From contig NC_087064.1 in the NCBI RefSeq assembly GCF_963678635.1, forward strand, positions 46,609,346 through 46,673,345: 64,000 nucleotides of DNA, in the 5' to 3' direction. Each line of letters begins with the position of its first letter. The stretch's first letter is position 1. Of the stretch, positions 45,001 through 49,642 are shown one piece after another. The translations under genes and the position numbers were made by a program. A model generated the notes under the pieces. It was given only the letters and a program-made list of their open reading frames with translations. It did no database searches and was not told the DNA's origin. The stretch is from Symsagittifera roscoffensis. Lineage: Eukaryota; Xenacoelomorpha; Acoela; Convolutidae.

Positions 45001-47675
45001 TAATCGGCTTAGATGAAAAACTCTACGCCCCCAAACACCTGCTACCTCAAAAAATTTAAGTAAGCACTTGTTTGAAGTTTAATAAATAGCGGGATAGCAT
45101 CCTGTCAGGTAAAAATTTTGAAGCATAGGTTGCAACTTGAACCTATTCACGATTTATCAATTTACACATGATAACCCACTTGCTCACTCTAAAATTATGT
45201 TTTAAACGTTGAGTCCAGTCTCATGAATTCTTGCTTATCTACCAGTTGAAAAATCGAATCAGAACGTTGAACAATCAAAGCGATCTCACTCTGATCAAAC
45301 GAGCAAAACAAAAATTTTCAATCACTTTTTTCTGAAGCAATCTGAAGTGCTGATAATCAATCAGATAGCATATTTGCTAAACTTTGAGTTTTGAGACTAG
45401 TTTTATTGTGACCTAAATTGAGTATTTTTCGGAGAACGATTCACAGCAAAAAAATAACTTTCAAAAATAAATTTATGATTTGTTTGATTCAATATTCAAT
45501 CCTTATCAAATTATTAGGCAGGTTTTGTATTCATGTGAAAAAAACCTAAGTTATAGCTCCATTTCTCAATATGAATTGAGAGAATAACTTTTTGGTGCAT
45601 AGAAATCCAAATAGAAAGCATTGTGTTGCAAAAGGGATCAAACTTTAGAACAATTCCAATAAATTAGTGCTTAATGGCTTCAATGCTGTTTTACAGCTAG
45701 GAGTCAATATGAGCAATCTATGCATCAATCGATGAACATGAAAGGTGAGATTCATTGTTTCTCTTTCGACTATTTTGGAAAAACGCCTGAAAAATCGATA
45801 TAAGCCAGGGTAGGATTTAGGGGGGGGGGGGGGGGGGGGGGGCGTACGCTTTCTCTCAGGGATTCGATTCCGTCACCAACCAAAGTATTTAATTATGACA
45901 TCCATTCTGGCCGATAAACCCTGACATAATATTTCTGAAGGACGCCTTGGGCGCCAAAGTATACTAACTTTGAAGGGGAGCGCGCGAAAACTCAATTTTT
46001 TGGTCAACCTTTTTTTACTACGTCGACCAAATTCGATTTACTGAGCCCTACCAGAACACTATAAAGACCCTAGTTTGAGCACTTCTTAGAAAATTGTGAC
46101 CAAATTTCGGCTGGCGCTCTCCTTCAAAATAAGATTAAATTCTTGACTAGAAAAAGAAAAATTTTAGAGTTGGTCGGCCGAAAATGGATGTCATAAAATA
46201 AAACGAAAGGGTCGGCCCTTTGCTTGGCGATTGAGTCGCATCCCTGAGGGAAAAGGCGTCTGCCAACCCCCCTTCCTAAGTCCGCCCCTGGTTTTACCAA
46301 TATGTATTTTTAATGATTGGTTCAAGTTTGAATTATTTTCTTCGATCACCCTCGCTTTTATCTTGTCGTTTTTATTATCTAAATTTCTTCATTTGTCATT
46401 TGTTTCCCTTTCGCTTTCTTCGACAGTTTCTTTTGCGTTTTAGAGAACTAATCGAACGAAAGTGTGTTGGAAAAAACAACGTTTTCACGTTTTTTTTCGA
46501 GTTGAATTGGATGTTTTTTCTAGGCACAGCAGCGATCGGCTACGGAGGAAAACTCGAAAGCAGGCAGAGGCTTCAGTGAATCACAACACAGGTAAGTTTC
46601 GCAGAAGTGGTGAGATGAAACGACTAATGCCTGCTTAACTTTAAGCGGAAGGTTAGTGGTTCGAGGCCCGTTATGATATGTGATCGCAGCTTAGAAACTG
46701 ATCAAACGCTCCCCTTGCCGGAAATAGTCAAGAATCAATCAAAAAGGTTATTTATGTTAAGAGCAATTTCTATCGTGTTTTTCTATAGACGGCTTCTCTT
46801 TGGAAACTTTTCTAAGAATTTGCATAGAAATGTTTTAAGAAAGTGTTTTTAAAAATTTTTAACCTTCTTTTTTACGTGGTACAGAAACCGTGACTCACAT
46901 GGGAGTAGTGAGTCAACAGTCTCTCCGACAATCGAGCTCTTTTCCGACTACCAACAGTCGAGTCACTTCGACCAGCCACTCAGTTCCCAACAGCACAATG
47001 ACAACTCACTCGGCAGCCAATCAGATTCGAGAACCTTCGAGGCTCTCACAGTGGCGACTGGGGGAAATGAGAGAGAGCGAGGCAGTGGGGATGACCAGTC
47101 GAGCGATTGGGCTCAATCGGTGCCCTCCAGGAATTCGGCTTTCTCAGTAAGTCTCAAAGCGCGCTAAAAAATTTCAATTTTTCCCAGAACCTTTATCGAG
47201 CTTAATGTATTACCAGAGACGACAAATTTTTGTTCATGGTTGAATGGTCCCAGTGTCATCCGCCTCCTCAAGGTAAGACCGGTTCTGGCAAAATGGACGA
47301 CTTCGATCTCCTCCTACACGGCAGCAAGACCGTAGATAGTAAGGAGAAGTTAAGGCAGGGGCAAATTTTTTCTTTTGAGTTTGAAGACCTTTCAGTATCT
47401 TGTCTTTGAAATTAATAACGCATCAAGGAAAGTGACAAAGAAATCCAACATGGATGAAACCAACATCAACATCTACAGAATGAATAATCCAACATCTAGC
47501 TGAAATTGTTTTGCAGGCCAGAAACGCCCGTGCCAACAATATCCGGACCACAAACAACAACAATACCAACAACAATAACCAATTTCTTCTCAATCAGTCA
47601 TCCGAACTCCATTCCGATGACGTCACGGCCCGTCAGAAAGTGACATCATCCAATTCTCCAGCCCCCAGCAGCTAA
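8941..47675 (+). CDS. Gene 1: large coiled-coil protein with disordered Ser/His/Gln/Asn-rich tail (multi-exon)
   Basis: This is my gene-level model: ten exons, given separately, over about 38.7 kb. Visible evidence is GC-richer open segments that end exactly at splice-like sites and whose codon phases chain without a stop. The predicted product, roughly 1,000 residues here, begins with about 260 residues of heptad-rich Glu/Lys/Leu/Arg sequence. Then come a Ser/Thr/Pro-rich and His-rich region with two further short coils, a run of six prolines and a Gln/Asn-rich C-terminus. This layout is common in centrosomal, cytoskeletal and scaffold proteins, but I do not recognise the family and assign no function. 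The 5' end is missing or unresolved: an in-frame ATG at 8899 lies just before the first exon, but a good 3' splice site also ends at 8940. The 3' splice into the last exon is uncertain. Confidence 0.8.
9445..9642 (+). CDS. Gene 1, exon 2 (coiled coil)
   Basis: 66 codons, phase 0 in and out, starting VGELEKRVALLDQEKRALER and ending in a Gln/Arg/Leu-rich stretch. The acceptor is TTTTTTCCTCAG. No GT donor fits before the in-frame TGA at 9682. The best boundary is CAG|GCAAGC, a GC donor, which joins in frame to the next exon. The heptad-rich sequence is unmistakably coding against the AT-rich flanks. Confidence 0.8.
9699..10117 (-). mobile_element. Family A hAT-type MITE, copy 1
   Basis: Starts CAGGGGCGGATTTAG and ends with the complementary TTCGCCCCTG. 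It is flanked by the perfect 8-bp duplication GGTAGGTC (9691-9698 and 10118-10125). Inside is the shared family landmark 'TTGGCGCCAATATATACTAAT'-like block. CAGGG termini with 8-bp duplications are the hallmark of the hAT superfamily. It has no transposase and is non-autonomous. The strand is set by calling '+' the copies that read ATCTAGGATTTTCTC after the left end. Confidence 0.93.
10351..10739 (+). mobile_element. Family A hAT-type MITE, copy 2
   Basis: Begins CAGGGCGGATCTAATATTTT and ends AAATTCGCCCCTG, opposite in orientation to copy 1 just 230 bp away. The internal order of landmarks matches the family. I see no clear 8-bp flanking duplication, so it is older or was altered. Confidence 0.8.
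11174..11375 (+). CDS. Gene 1, exon 3 (coiled coil)
   Basis: 202 nt beginning EREESGRQAGELRDQLRQER and ending ...GLETGLK plus one base (phase 1). The acceptor is TTTGTAG and the donor CAAAG|GTATGG. It is very GC-rich for this window and dense in Glu, Arg, Gln and Leu. Phase 0 in fits exon 2. Phase 1 out fits the exon at 38401 exactly, giving a Gly codon at the junction. Confidence 0.85.
11819..12080. repeat. Family C foldback element, partial or diverged copy
   Basis: Begins CCCGGGCTGACCTCCAAACAC, nearly the terminus of the full copy at 27690. Near 12050 it contains the shared phrase 'ataacgtagaccagg' and a reverse-complement GGCCGACC. It is shorter and more diverged than the 27.7-kb copy, and its right boundary is approximate. 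Confidence 0.55.
12081..14474. other. Intronic AT-rich sequence, no gene seen
   Basis: No splice-bounded GC-richer segment. The 88-codon frame at 13559-13825 is K/I/L-rich, consistent with chance sequence. A phrase like 'aatcataatcaatcactta' near 13460 resembles the TTATAATC-type simple repeats at 42.3, 44.2 and 54.2 kb. Confidence 0.45.
14475..14786 (+). mobile_element. Family A hAT-type MITE, copy 3
   Basis: Reads CAGCAGAAGCGGATCTAGG at the left and AAACCCGCCCCTG at the right. Internal landmarks of the family (TTTTTCGGCGCGCACTCCCC; GACCCTTTGGTTGG) are in the expected order. It is shortened by an internal deletion, and no clear flanking duplication remains. Confidence 0.82.
14787..15817. 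other. Intronic AT-rich sequence, no gene seen
   Basis: No exon-like segment. The 78-codon frame at 15240-15476 lacks splice context and compositional bias. Nothing else stands out. Confidence 0.4.
15818..16204 (-). mobile_element. Family A-related hAT-type MITE, copy 4
   Basis: Begins CAGTAGCGTGCCGAGG and ends CACGCCAATG. The flanking octamers CACCAATG (15810-15817) and CATCAATG (16205-16212) differ at one base, as expected for an aged 8-bp duplication. The interior shares the family core (CCTTGGGCGCCAATATAACT and TTTTTGCCTGCGGC). The termini differ from other copies, so this may be a sub-family. Confidence 0.75.
16600..16890 (+). repeat. Family B repeat, decayed fragment
   Basis: Recognised from the middle part of the family: the 'cgcagcttatgcgtagatag' segment, CACTGGCCGAAATGGCC, a GATCACGGGTAAAGTA block and the final GCTCGAGCA. 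Both terminal palindromes are lost. Confidence 0.5.
16891..17880. other. Intronic AT-rich sequence, no gene seen
   Basis: Contains a local duplication of 'TTAGTTCAGTGTATTTTCT' near 17325 and 17383. No exon-like segment. Confidence 0.4.
17881..18340. repeat. Diverged tandem repeat, about 109-bp unit
   Basis: Two clear units start with CAACAATTCTGTG at 17987 and 18096 and run to CTGAATTCCACTCAC / CTGAATTGCACTCAA. They share TCACTCTC, TTCTACA, AGAAA and CTCGTA blocks in the same order. A weaker unit precedes 17987 and another begins near 18205 with CAACAACACTTTG. Overlapping open frames on both strands here come from the repeat being relatively GC-rich, and I see no evidence of a real protein. 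Confidence 0.7.
18405..18595 (-). repeat. tRNA-derived SINE-like repeat, copy 1
   Basis: On the minus strand the head reads like a tRNA: GGTGACCAAGTGGTT (A-box-like), then ATCCGCCTGTCAATCG and AAGGTCGGAGC near the expected B-box place. It is followed by a body containing ATGATCCGTGCTCG and GAGGCAATGTTGCCCAGTCC. The same head-plus-body order is seen at 38141-38320 in the same intron. No poly-A or simple-repeat tail or target duplication was resolved. Confidence 0.6.
18682..18994 (+). mobile_element. Family A hAT-type MITE, copy 5 (diverged)
   Basis: Starts CAGGGGCGAATCGAAG and ends TAAATCCGCATCTG, a mutated form of the usual TAAATCCGCCCCTG end. The interior keeps GGCGCGCGCTTCAAC and TATATATTGGCGCCGAT. 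It is shorter and more diverged than copies 1, 6, 7 and 12. Confidence 0.7.
18995..24428. other. Intronic sequence, no gene recognised
   Basis: About 5.4 kb without an exon I can support. Slightly GC-richer patches occur at 19500-20360 and 24005-24200 (the latter includes GGCCGGTCGGCCGGG), but neither shows a splice-bounded open frame with coding bias. The 97-codon minus frame at 19506-19799 and the 102-codon plus frame at 23674-23982 overlap non-coding-looking sequence and were not accepted. Confidence 0.4.
24429..24840 (+). mobile_element. Family A hAT-type MITE, copy 6
   Basis: Starts CAGGGGCAGATCTAGGATTT and ends AAATCAGCCCCTG. The flanking octamers GGTAGATG (24421-24428) and AGTAGATG (24841-24848) differ at one position, consistent with an aged hAT 8-bp duplication. 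Full internal landmark set. Confidence 0.88.
24841..26866. other. Intronic AT-rich sequence, no gene seen
   Basis: Chance frames of 70-108 codons occur (for example 25672-25998 and 26187-26453), but none has splice context or an amino-acid pattern I can support. Confidence 0.4.
26867..27387 (+). repeat. Family B repeat, near-complete copy
   Basis: Runs from ACAAGACTGCTCGTATCAGC to CGAAAGTCGGAACAA. The right end has the palindrome ACTTTCGTATCGAAAGT. The left end palindrome is damaged here (CAGCATACTTTTGCG in place of CAGGGCGAAGCCCTG). The interior keeps the full landmark order, including ATATATCGCGCGTTAA and CCAAATTGGCCAAAATGG. No protein is encoded. Confidence 0.85.
27690..28468. mobile_element. 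Family C foldback element, full copy
   Basis: A 779-bp unit with inverted ends: CCCGGGTTGACC at the left and GGTCAACCCGGG at the right. Inside these, AAAAATGCTTATCATACAAT (left) faces ATTGTATGATAAGCATTTTT (right). A second perfect-looking hairpin, CATACAATTTCCAT facing ATGGAAATTGTATG, lies near 27935-27966, and related half-sites recur near 27780 and 28330-28440. It has no coding capacity. Target duplication is not clear. Superfamily unknown. Confidence 0.8.
28844..29033. repeat. Exact 100-bp-period tandem duplication
   Basis: The segment starting CCTTTCCCTTATCGGTAATA at 28844 is repeated from 28944 with no difference over about 90 bases. It is either a very recent duplication or an assembly artefact. 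Confidence 0.9.
29034..32789. other. Intronic region of different composition, possibly remains of an old mobile element
   Basis: Compared with its surroundings this block has fewer A runs and is T/pyrimidine-rich on the plus strand. On the minus strand near 29128-29460 one frame gives a Lys/Glu/Leu-rich, protein-like stretch (DVRPKKWRHSVDSKSLKILE and following) interrupted by a stop further upstream. The 169-codon plus frame at 32235-32744 is Phe/Leu-rich and looks like the mirror of Lys/Asn/Gln-rich sequence on the other strand. This fits a decayed element transcribed on the minus strand, but I recognise no domain. Confidence 0.3.
32820..33000 (-). repeat. Family B repeat, small fragment
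   Basis: Contains ATTGCCATATTGGCCAATTTG and GGCAATTAGCGCAAAATAAG, a short diverged version of the family B core in reverse orientation. Ends are lost. Confidence 0.45.
33001..34824. other. Intronic sequence, no gene recognised
   Basis: A somewhat GC-richer patch at 33950-34200 contains CTCTCCGTCTCTTCTCTCG. The 145-codon plus frame at 34357-34794 is the longest here, but has no recognisable domain or splice context. I do not call it a gene. Confidence 0.35.
34825..34852. repeat. Poly-G tract, 28 G
   Basis: An uninterrupted run of 28 G on the plus strand, about 65 bp before a family A copy. It may form G-quadruplex structure, and its length is likely imprecise in the assembly. Confidence 0.9.
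34918..35283 (+). mobile_element. Family A hAT-type MITE, copy 7
   Basis: Starts CAGGGGCGGATGTAGGATTT and ends AAATCCGCCCCTG, with the perfect 8-bp duplication GTGCTAGT at 34910-34917 and 35284-35291. All internal landmarks are present. Confidence 0.95.
35390..35770 (+). repeat. Family B repeat, two joined fragments
   Basis: A right-hand part of the family (AAAGATCACAGGTGAAATAT to GACTGAAGAAAAAAA) is followed directly by a middle part (CGCTTACGCGTG, ATGTCGCGCGCTAATTA, GATTACAGGTG). This order implies two truncated copies. Confidence 0.6.
35771..37440. other. Intronic AT-rich sequence, no gene seen
   Basis: Several chance frames of 60-89 codons on both strands; none has coding character. Confidence 0.4.
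37441..37660. repeat. Palindrome-like repeat with AAACCAGCC-type arms
   Basis: Left arm phrases TATAAACCACCC and TAAGCCAGGTACC face right arm phrases TTCGGTTCGTTAAAC and TCGGCTGGTTTGATC. Arms of the same type occur at 6905-7141 and 51030-51305. Pairing is imperfect, and the boundaries are estimates. Confidence 0.4.
38141..38320 (-). repeat. tRNA-derived SINE-like repeat, copy 2
   Basis: On the minus strand a tRNA-like head reads GGCTCTAACCCATGACTTGT, then AATCAAAAGTTCGGTGG. The body has ATGATCCTTGCTCATTTC and GGGCGAGGCAACATTATC, the same order as in the copy at 18405-18595. It lies about 80 bp before exon 4 of gene 1. Confidence 0.6.
38401..38654 (+). CDS. Gene 1, exon 4 (end of long coiled coil)
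   Basis: 254 nt, phase 1 in and 0 out. The acceptor is AAATATTTAG and the donor CGAAAG|GTAAAA. It encodes a Lys/Glu/Arg-rich coil (GELDKVKRDRNVEIETLKEE at its start), then a Pro/Ser/Gly-rich linker and a short acidic stretch ending EEELDWYREHVRK. The shift to low-complexity linker marks the end of the main N-terminal coil. Confidence 0.85.
39389..40876 (+). CDS. Gene 1, exon 5 (large exon: coils plus Ser/Thr- and His-rich region)
   Basis: 1,488 nt, 496 codons, phase 0 in and out; the largest uninterrupted reading frame in the window. The acceptor is TTAATTTTAG and the donor CATCGG|GTTAGT. In order it contains a coil of about 70 residues (from VKDAKDREIILLETELRKVR), a Ser/Pro/Asn-rich stretch, and a short coil near residues 165-195 (SKEREIRELEAELARLRERV). 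A His/Arg-rich patch (RKHKRDHSMDRLIMKHHQ), another Ser/Thr-rich stretch and a third coil (from EEIELREDHIKILECEKQRL) follow. The layout suggests a flexible scaffold. I do not recognise an enzyme domain. Confidence 0.93.
41269..41538 (+). CDS. Gene 1, exon 6 (proline run, disordered)
   Basis: 90 codons, phase 0 in and out, starting NSFEGTYEELPEVSNNSVSP, then six consecutive prolines and a Ser/Asn/Gly-rich tail. The acceptor is AACTTCAG and the donor AACG|GTAACT. A second possible donor (G|GTGACT near 41490) would end the exon in a different phase. Confidence 0.85.
41857..41915 (+). repeat. Exact 59-bp copy of exon 5 sequence inside intron 6
   Basis: Bases 41857-41915 are identical to 40803-40861 near the 3' end of exon 5, starting TGGACTCGGTAGACGGG and ending ATTTATAT. 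The copy is preceded by AAAAG, a potential 3' splice end, but no good donor follows closely. It may be a recent duplication, a decayed alternative exon or an assembly error. Confidence 0.9.
42322..43606 (-). mobile_element. Tc1/mariner transposon, apparently complete
   Basis: A 1,285-bp element in intron 6 of gene 1. Its ends are inverted repeats starting TACCTTGGTTCAAAAAAA and matching at about 26 of 28 positions. It is flanked by TA on both sides (42320-42321 and 43607-43608), the target duplication of the Tc1/mariner superfamily. It carries one transposase frame on the minus strand. A continuous reading frame and well-matched ends suggest relatively recent insertion. The insertion site lies in a locally AT-rich repeat of TTATAATC type. 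Confidence 0.96.
42426..43526 (-). CDS. Tc1-like transposase (DD34E)
   Basis: A cut-and-paste transposase that binds the element ends and moves it to TA sites. The open frame is 366 codons if counted from a GTG. The first in-frame ATG is codon 39 (43412), giving 328 residues, close to the usual Tc1 size. An N-terminal paired helix-turn-helix region covers about residues 40-150, with a GSGRPL linker at 89-94. The catalytic triad is Asp183 (LSDECMF), Asp265 (EQDGATPH) and Glu300 (SPDINPVENVW), with 34 residues between the last two: DD34E, the Tc1 signature. No frameshift or stop is seen. The missing upstream ATG leaves activity unproven. Confidence 0.95.
   Translation of the reverse strand: MAKIKKKEVEQTLSPCESIDRYLANENATHHSSTQNFEMQAKRDLLEFLYVNDSKQREYLSKRVKMPPRSFRRNIKILEEKGTLERKKGSGRPLQISGNEKKRLCQIALKSPSASTQNVCDRYNELARTSVSKSTVFRALKSSGVQKKTAKIIPNITPVHEQKRIEFCRTWKNFNFGETWLSDECMFQLHRNKIKLWSSYRKTPRKGFPKFSPKIVVWGAISSKGFYMKIIERGTIDSSKYCEIVGDFIPYATALFPDGWILEQDGATPHTSRQTKDFFAENSVQFLQWPPNSPDINPVENVWMMLKSFVEKKNPKTKDELIQYVQESQHVILPAVRKNLMGSIPTRLGQCLENEGKFVEKWTGTE
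43702..44238 (-). repeat. Family B repeat, near-complete young copy
   Basis: In reverse orientation it starts TTGTTCCGACTTTCGATACG, forming the palindrome ACTTTCGATACGAAAGT. It ends with the second palindrome CAGGGCTTCGCCCTG, then ATACGAGCAGTCTTGT. It is one of the clearest copies and defines the family with 44315-44849 and 51705-52230. It lies about 95 bp from the Tc1-like element. No coding frame. Confidence 0.9.
44315..44849 (-). repeat. Family B repeat, near-complete young copy
   Basis: Same orientation as the preceding copy and only 76 bp away. Starts TTGTTCCGACTTTCGTAACG and ends CGATACGAGCAGTCTCGT; the second palindrome is slightly changed (AAGGCTTCGCCTCG). The bases between the two copies (TTATAATC-like repeats) are unrelated to the family. 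Confidence 0.9.
45697..45744 (+). other. Candidate 48-nt cassette exon of gene 1
   Basis: Bounded by TTTTACAG and AAAG|GTGAGA, both good splice sites. In the phase left by exon 6 (0) it has an in-frame TGA. In another frame it reads RSQYEQSMHQSMNMK, similar in style to gene 1's tail, but then the following exon would hit a stop. It could be an alternative exon that truncates the protein, or a chance pair of sites. Confidence 0.3.
45806..46290. mobile_element. Family A hAT-type MITE, copy 8 (mirror-image composite)
   Basis: Starts CAGGGTAGGATTTAG followed by 23 G (45820-45842) and ends AAGTCCGCCCCTG. The first half runs in minus orientation (GGGATTCGATTCCG, CTTGGGCGCCAAAG). After about 46010 it switches to plus orientation (CTACGTCGACCAAATTC onward). 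Both halves therefore show the same end of the family outward, making a large imperfect palindrome. No clear 8-bp duplication. Confidence 0.75.
46524..46591 (+). CDS. Gene 1, exon 7
   Basis: 68 nt, phase 0 in and 2 out, encoding AQQRSATEENSKAGRGFSES and three more residues, Ser/Gln/Glu-rich as in the rest of the tail. The acceptor is TTTTTTCTAG and the donor ACACAG|GTAAGT. It joins exon 6 and exon 8 without a stop, while the alternative phase hits TGA. Confidence 0.7.
46608..46745 (+). repeat. tRNA-derived short repeat (SINE head)
   Basis: Contains ATGCCTGCTTAACTTTAAGC, then GGAAGGTTAGTGGTTCGAGG, which fits a tRNA anticodon arm, variable part and B box (GGTTCGAGG). No acceptor stem closes, so this is a tRNA-derived repeat or pseudogene, not a tRNA gene. 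It lies in intron 7 of gene 1. Confidence 0.5.
46885..47146 (+). CDS. Gene 1, exon 8 (Ser/Gln-rich tail)
   Basis: 262 nt, phase 2 in and 0 out, with acceptor ACGTGGTACAG and donor TTCTCA|GTAAGT. It encodes a Ser/Gln/Asp-rich stretch beginning NRDSHGSSESTVSPTIELFS and ending ...SVPSRNSAFS. An overlapping ATG-initiated frame at 46890-47150 is a shadow frame. The open phase match to both neighbours supports it. Confidence 0.8.
47254..47360 (+). CDS. Gene 1, exon 9 (3' boundary uncertain)
   Basis: The acceptor is TGGTCCCAG. In phase 0 the frame reads CHPPPQGKTGSGKMDDFDLL and continues ...HGSKTVDSKEKLRQ, clearly protein-like and GC-richer, up to about 47358. Strong GT donors exist inside it (CAAG|GTAAGA at 47272 and GATA|GTAAGG at about 47338), but none at the apparent end. 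There the best choice is a GC donor (GG|GCAAAT at 47361) or reading on to a TGA at 47407. Alternative splicing at the internal donors would change the C-terminus. Confidence 0.6.
47517..47675 (+). CDS. Gene 1, last exon (Asn/Gln-rich C-terminus)
   Basis: The acceptor is TTGTTTTGCAG. In one frame it reads ARNARANNIRTT followed by Asn-rich sequence and ends ...SNSPAPSS at a TAA (47673-47675); this is the longest and most biased frame and the one I prefer. The second frame (starting RPETPVPTISGPQTTT) and the third (QKRPCQQYPDHKQQQ) are also open for part of the exon. Which is used depends on the upstream donor. Confidence 0.65.
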   Translation, partial: ARNARANNIRTTNNNNTNNNNQFLLNQSSELHSDDVTARQKVTSSNSPAPSS

Positions 47676-48767
47676 CAGTGAGAATAGTTGGCAACAATCG
47701 AAAACAGTAACAATCCAAATCGGCCCTTCAGCAGGTGTAATATGTTATTATATAAGAAAACTAATTAACGACAGACTGATACCAAAATTGATGCCACTTA
47801 ATTTATGCTAATTTGGATAAAAGCTGCCCCTCTTTTTCAAAAATGATAATTTGCAAAAGAATTATTTTGTAACGTTTTGTAAATTCGCAATTCAAATTTT
47901 CCAATGTGCACAATACCGATGTTATTTTCATTGAGCTATCCTAGCCCACTTTAAGCAAACAACTCCTCAATTTCATAAGACTAATCGCGTCGTGTGAAGA
48001 CTTGAATGGCTCCAACACCGTTTTAGGGTTATAGAATGAAAAGATTTATCATTTTTAAGTCGCGTGGTTAACTTTTTGTGTGGTTATTCATTTAATGTAA
48101 AAATGATTGTGCTCAAAGTAAGGCAAATTTCGCTATATTCAACAAAGACGGTGCAAAAAACGTAATTAACTTTTAATTTCAAAAACCTAATAATTTTTGA
48201 ATTTAACACAAAATTAAAGAAGTTATCTAACGATTCAGTTGTCTCTTATTCGGTTAATTTTATTTAACACCTGTGTATCATTAAGAATCCAAGCATTCAA
48301 AAAGCTTTACGCGCACCAGAGTTTCATGGATAGAATTATCATTTATATTATCATCGCCCGTACCGAGAAAATTCTTTATTTCTGACGTGAAATACTGGCT
48401 CTTTTCCAGTTTCCCCCCTTCAAAATACCGAGTTTTATGTTTGTTTTACGTGTTATTACGGCTAAATTCGTGATGTTACGCTGTAAAGTATGAAGAACAA
48501 ATCTGTTCAGAATTGTCGATTTGTTCACCACGCCAAATTTCATTGCATTATGACAATGTTAAATAGACTTTTCAGTATTGAATTTGAAAGGGGGGGGGGG
48601 GAACTGGAAAAGAGCCGAAATACTTTGCATCTAATCTAACTTCTGGTCAGAAATTCTTTTTGAAATGTTTAAATAAAGCATGGATTTTCTTTGAACAATT
48701 TATTTCTAATCCTAATTCTGATCAGAAATTAGCTAAATCTAGGCTATTTCTAGCTACAAAAAGTCTC
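47676..48767. other. Gene 1 3' flank, probable 3' UTR and intergenic
   Basis: No further coding segment. An AATAAA hexamer at about 48674 could serve polyadenylation, but AT-rich sequence makes this weak. An 11-13 G run lies near 48590-48601. Confidence 0.4.
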
Positions 48768-48838
48768 CTGGTGGGGCTACAACCCCTGACCTTCTGACTC
48801 CTAGACATTTGCTCTATCCTCTAGACTACATCCCTTGA
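48765..48838 (-). repeat. tRNA-like sequence (pseudo-tRNA or SINE head)
   Basis: On the minus strand GTAGTCTAGAGGATAGAGCA fits a D arm and A box. A central arm follows (TCTAGGAGTCAGA), then GGGGTTGTAGCCCC at the T-arm place and GACTTTTTG, a possible Pol III stop. The T loop lacks the conserved TTCGA and the acceptor stem does not close well, so an intact tRNA gene is unlikely. Confidence 0.45.
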
Positions 48839-49208
48839 TTGATTAACATAGTTTTAGGAGAACAACATTGTTATAACAAGTGTAAGTTTGCATTGTATTC
48901 GCTACTGCTATTGTGTGCATGTTTATCTCGTTGCGGTTGAGCAGTGAAAGGATTTCTGGTTATTTCTTTCCAGAAACTGTTTGTTTCTAAGCTAGAAAAG
49001 AAATAAATCACTTCTCCACGGAAAATACGAGAAACTATAGGCCAGATAATCTACATAGAATTTCTATCTAGAAAAACAGCTTCCGTTGGGTACGGGCGTT
49101 TATTTTATCGTTATATAGTCAGTCTTTATGAAAAAGATGCTTAAGATATTATCACACACTAATCAATCTTTTTTCCTATTTTATCTTTTCAAAATCATTT
49201 CCCTCATA

Positions 49209-49489
49209 CAGGGGCGGATCTAGGATTTTCTCTAGAGGGGAGGGCCGATTTTGCAAAAAAATTCGAAAAAATTGTCGACCTTTTTTAAGGTCGACCAAAA
49301 TTATTTTCCGAGCTCTCCCAAAGCACTAAGAAAACCCTGTACTGGCCAAATTTTCTGCGCCGCAGGCAACAAACTTTTGAAAAAAAAAAACAGACCAAAA
49401 AGGGGTTTTGACGTACTTTTTTGGAAAATTTTAACCAAAAAAATTGCGTTTTTCAGCGTGCGGTCCCCCCTCAAAATTAGTATACATAC
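49209..49489 (+). mobile_element. Family A hAT-type MITE, copy 9 (right end missing)
   Basis: Starts CAGGGGCGGATCTAGGATTT and follows the family through GTCGACCAAAAT, TTCTGCGCCGCAGGC and GGTCCCCCCTCAAAATTAGT. It stops near 49489 where TATACATACATTTTTTT replaces the expected TATATATTGGCGCC block. Truncated. Confidence 0.85.
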
Positions 49490-49565
49490 ATTTTTTTAGT
49501 TTTCTCACTTTTGATGCCTTTCATTTACCTTCCTACGCGTACGTCCCTCAGCGCATTTGAACCCC

Positions 49566-49642
49566 CCTAGCTTCAGGTCTACCACAGCCTGACCTATTTA
49601 ACACTTGACCTCTAGCTTCAGGTGTACCACAGCCTGACCAAA
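49566..49642. repeat. Short tandem duplication, about 47-bp period
   Basis: The phrase CTAGCTTCAGGTCTACCACA then GCCTGACC is repeated about 47 bp downstream with one changed base (GGTGTACC). No function is evident. Confidence 0.7.

Noticed and set aside
46890-47150. 86-codon frame from an ATG at 46890
   Set aside because: It is in a different frame from the one that chains with neighbouring exons through the splice sites.
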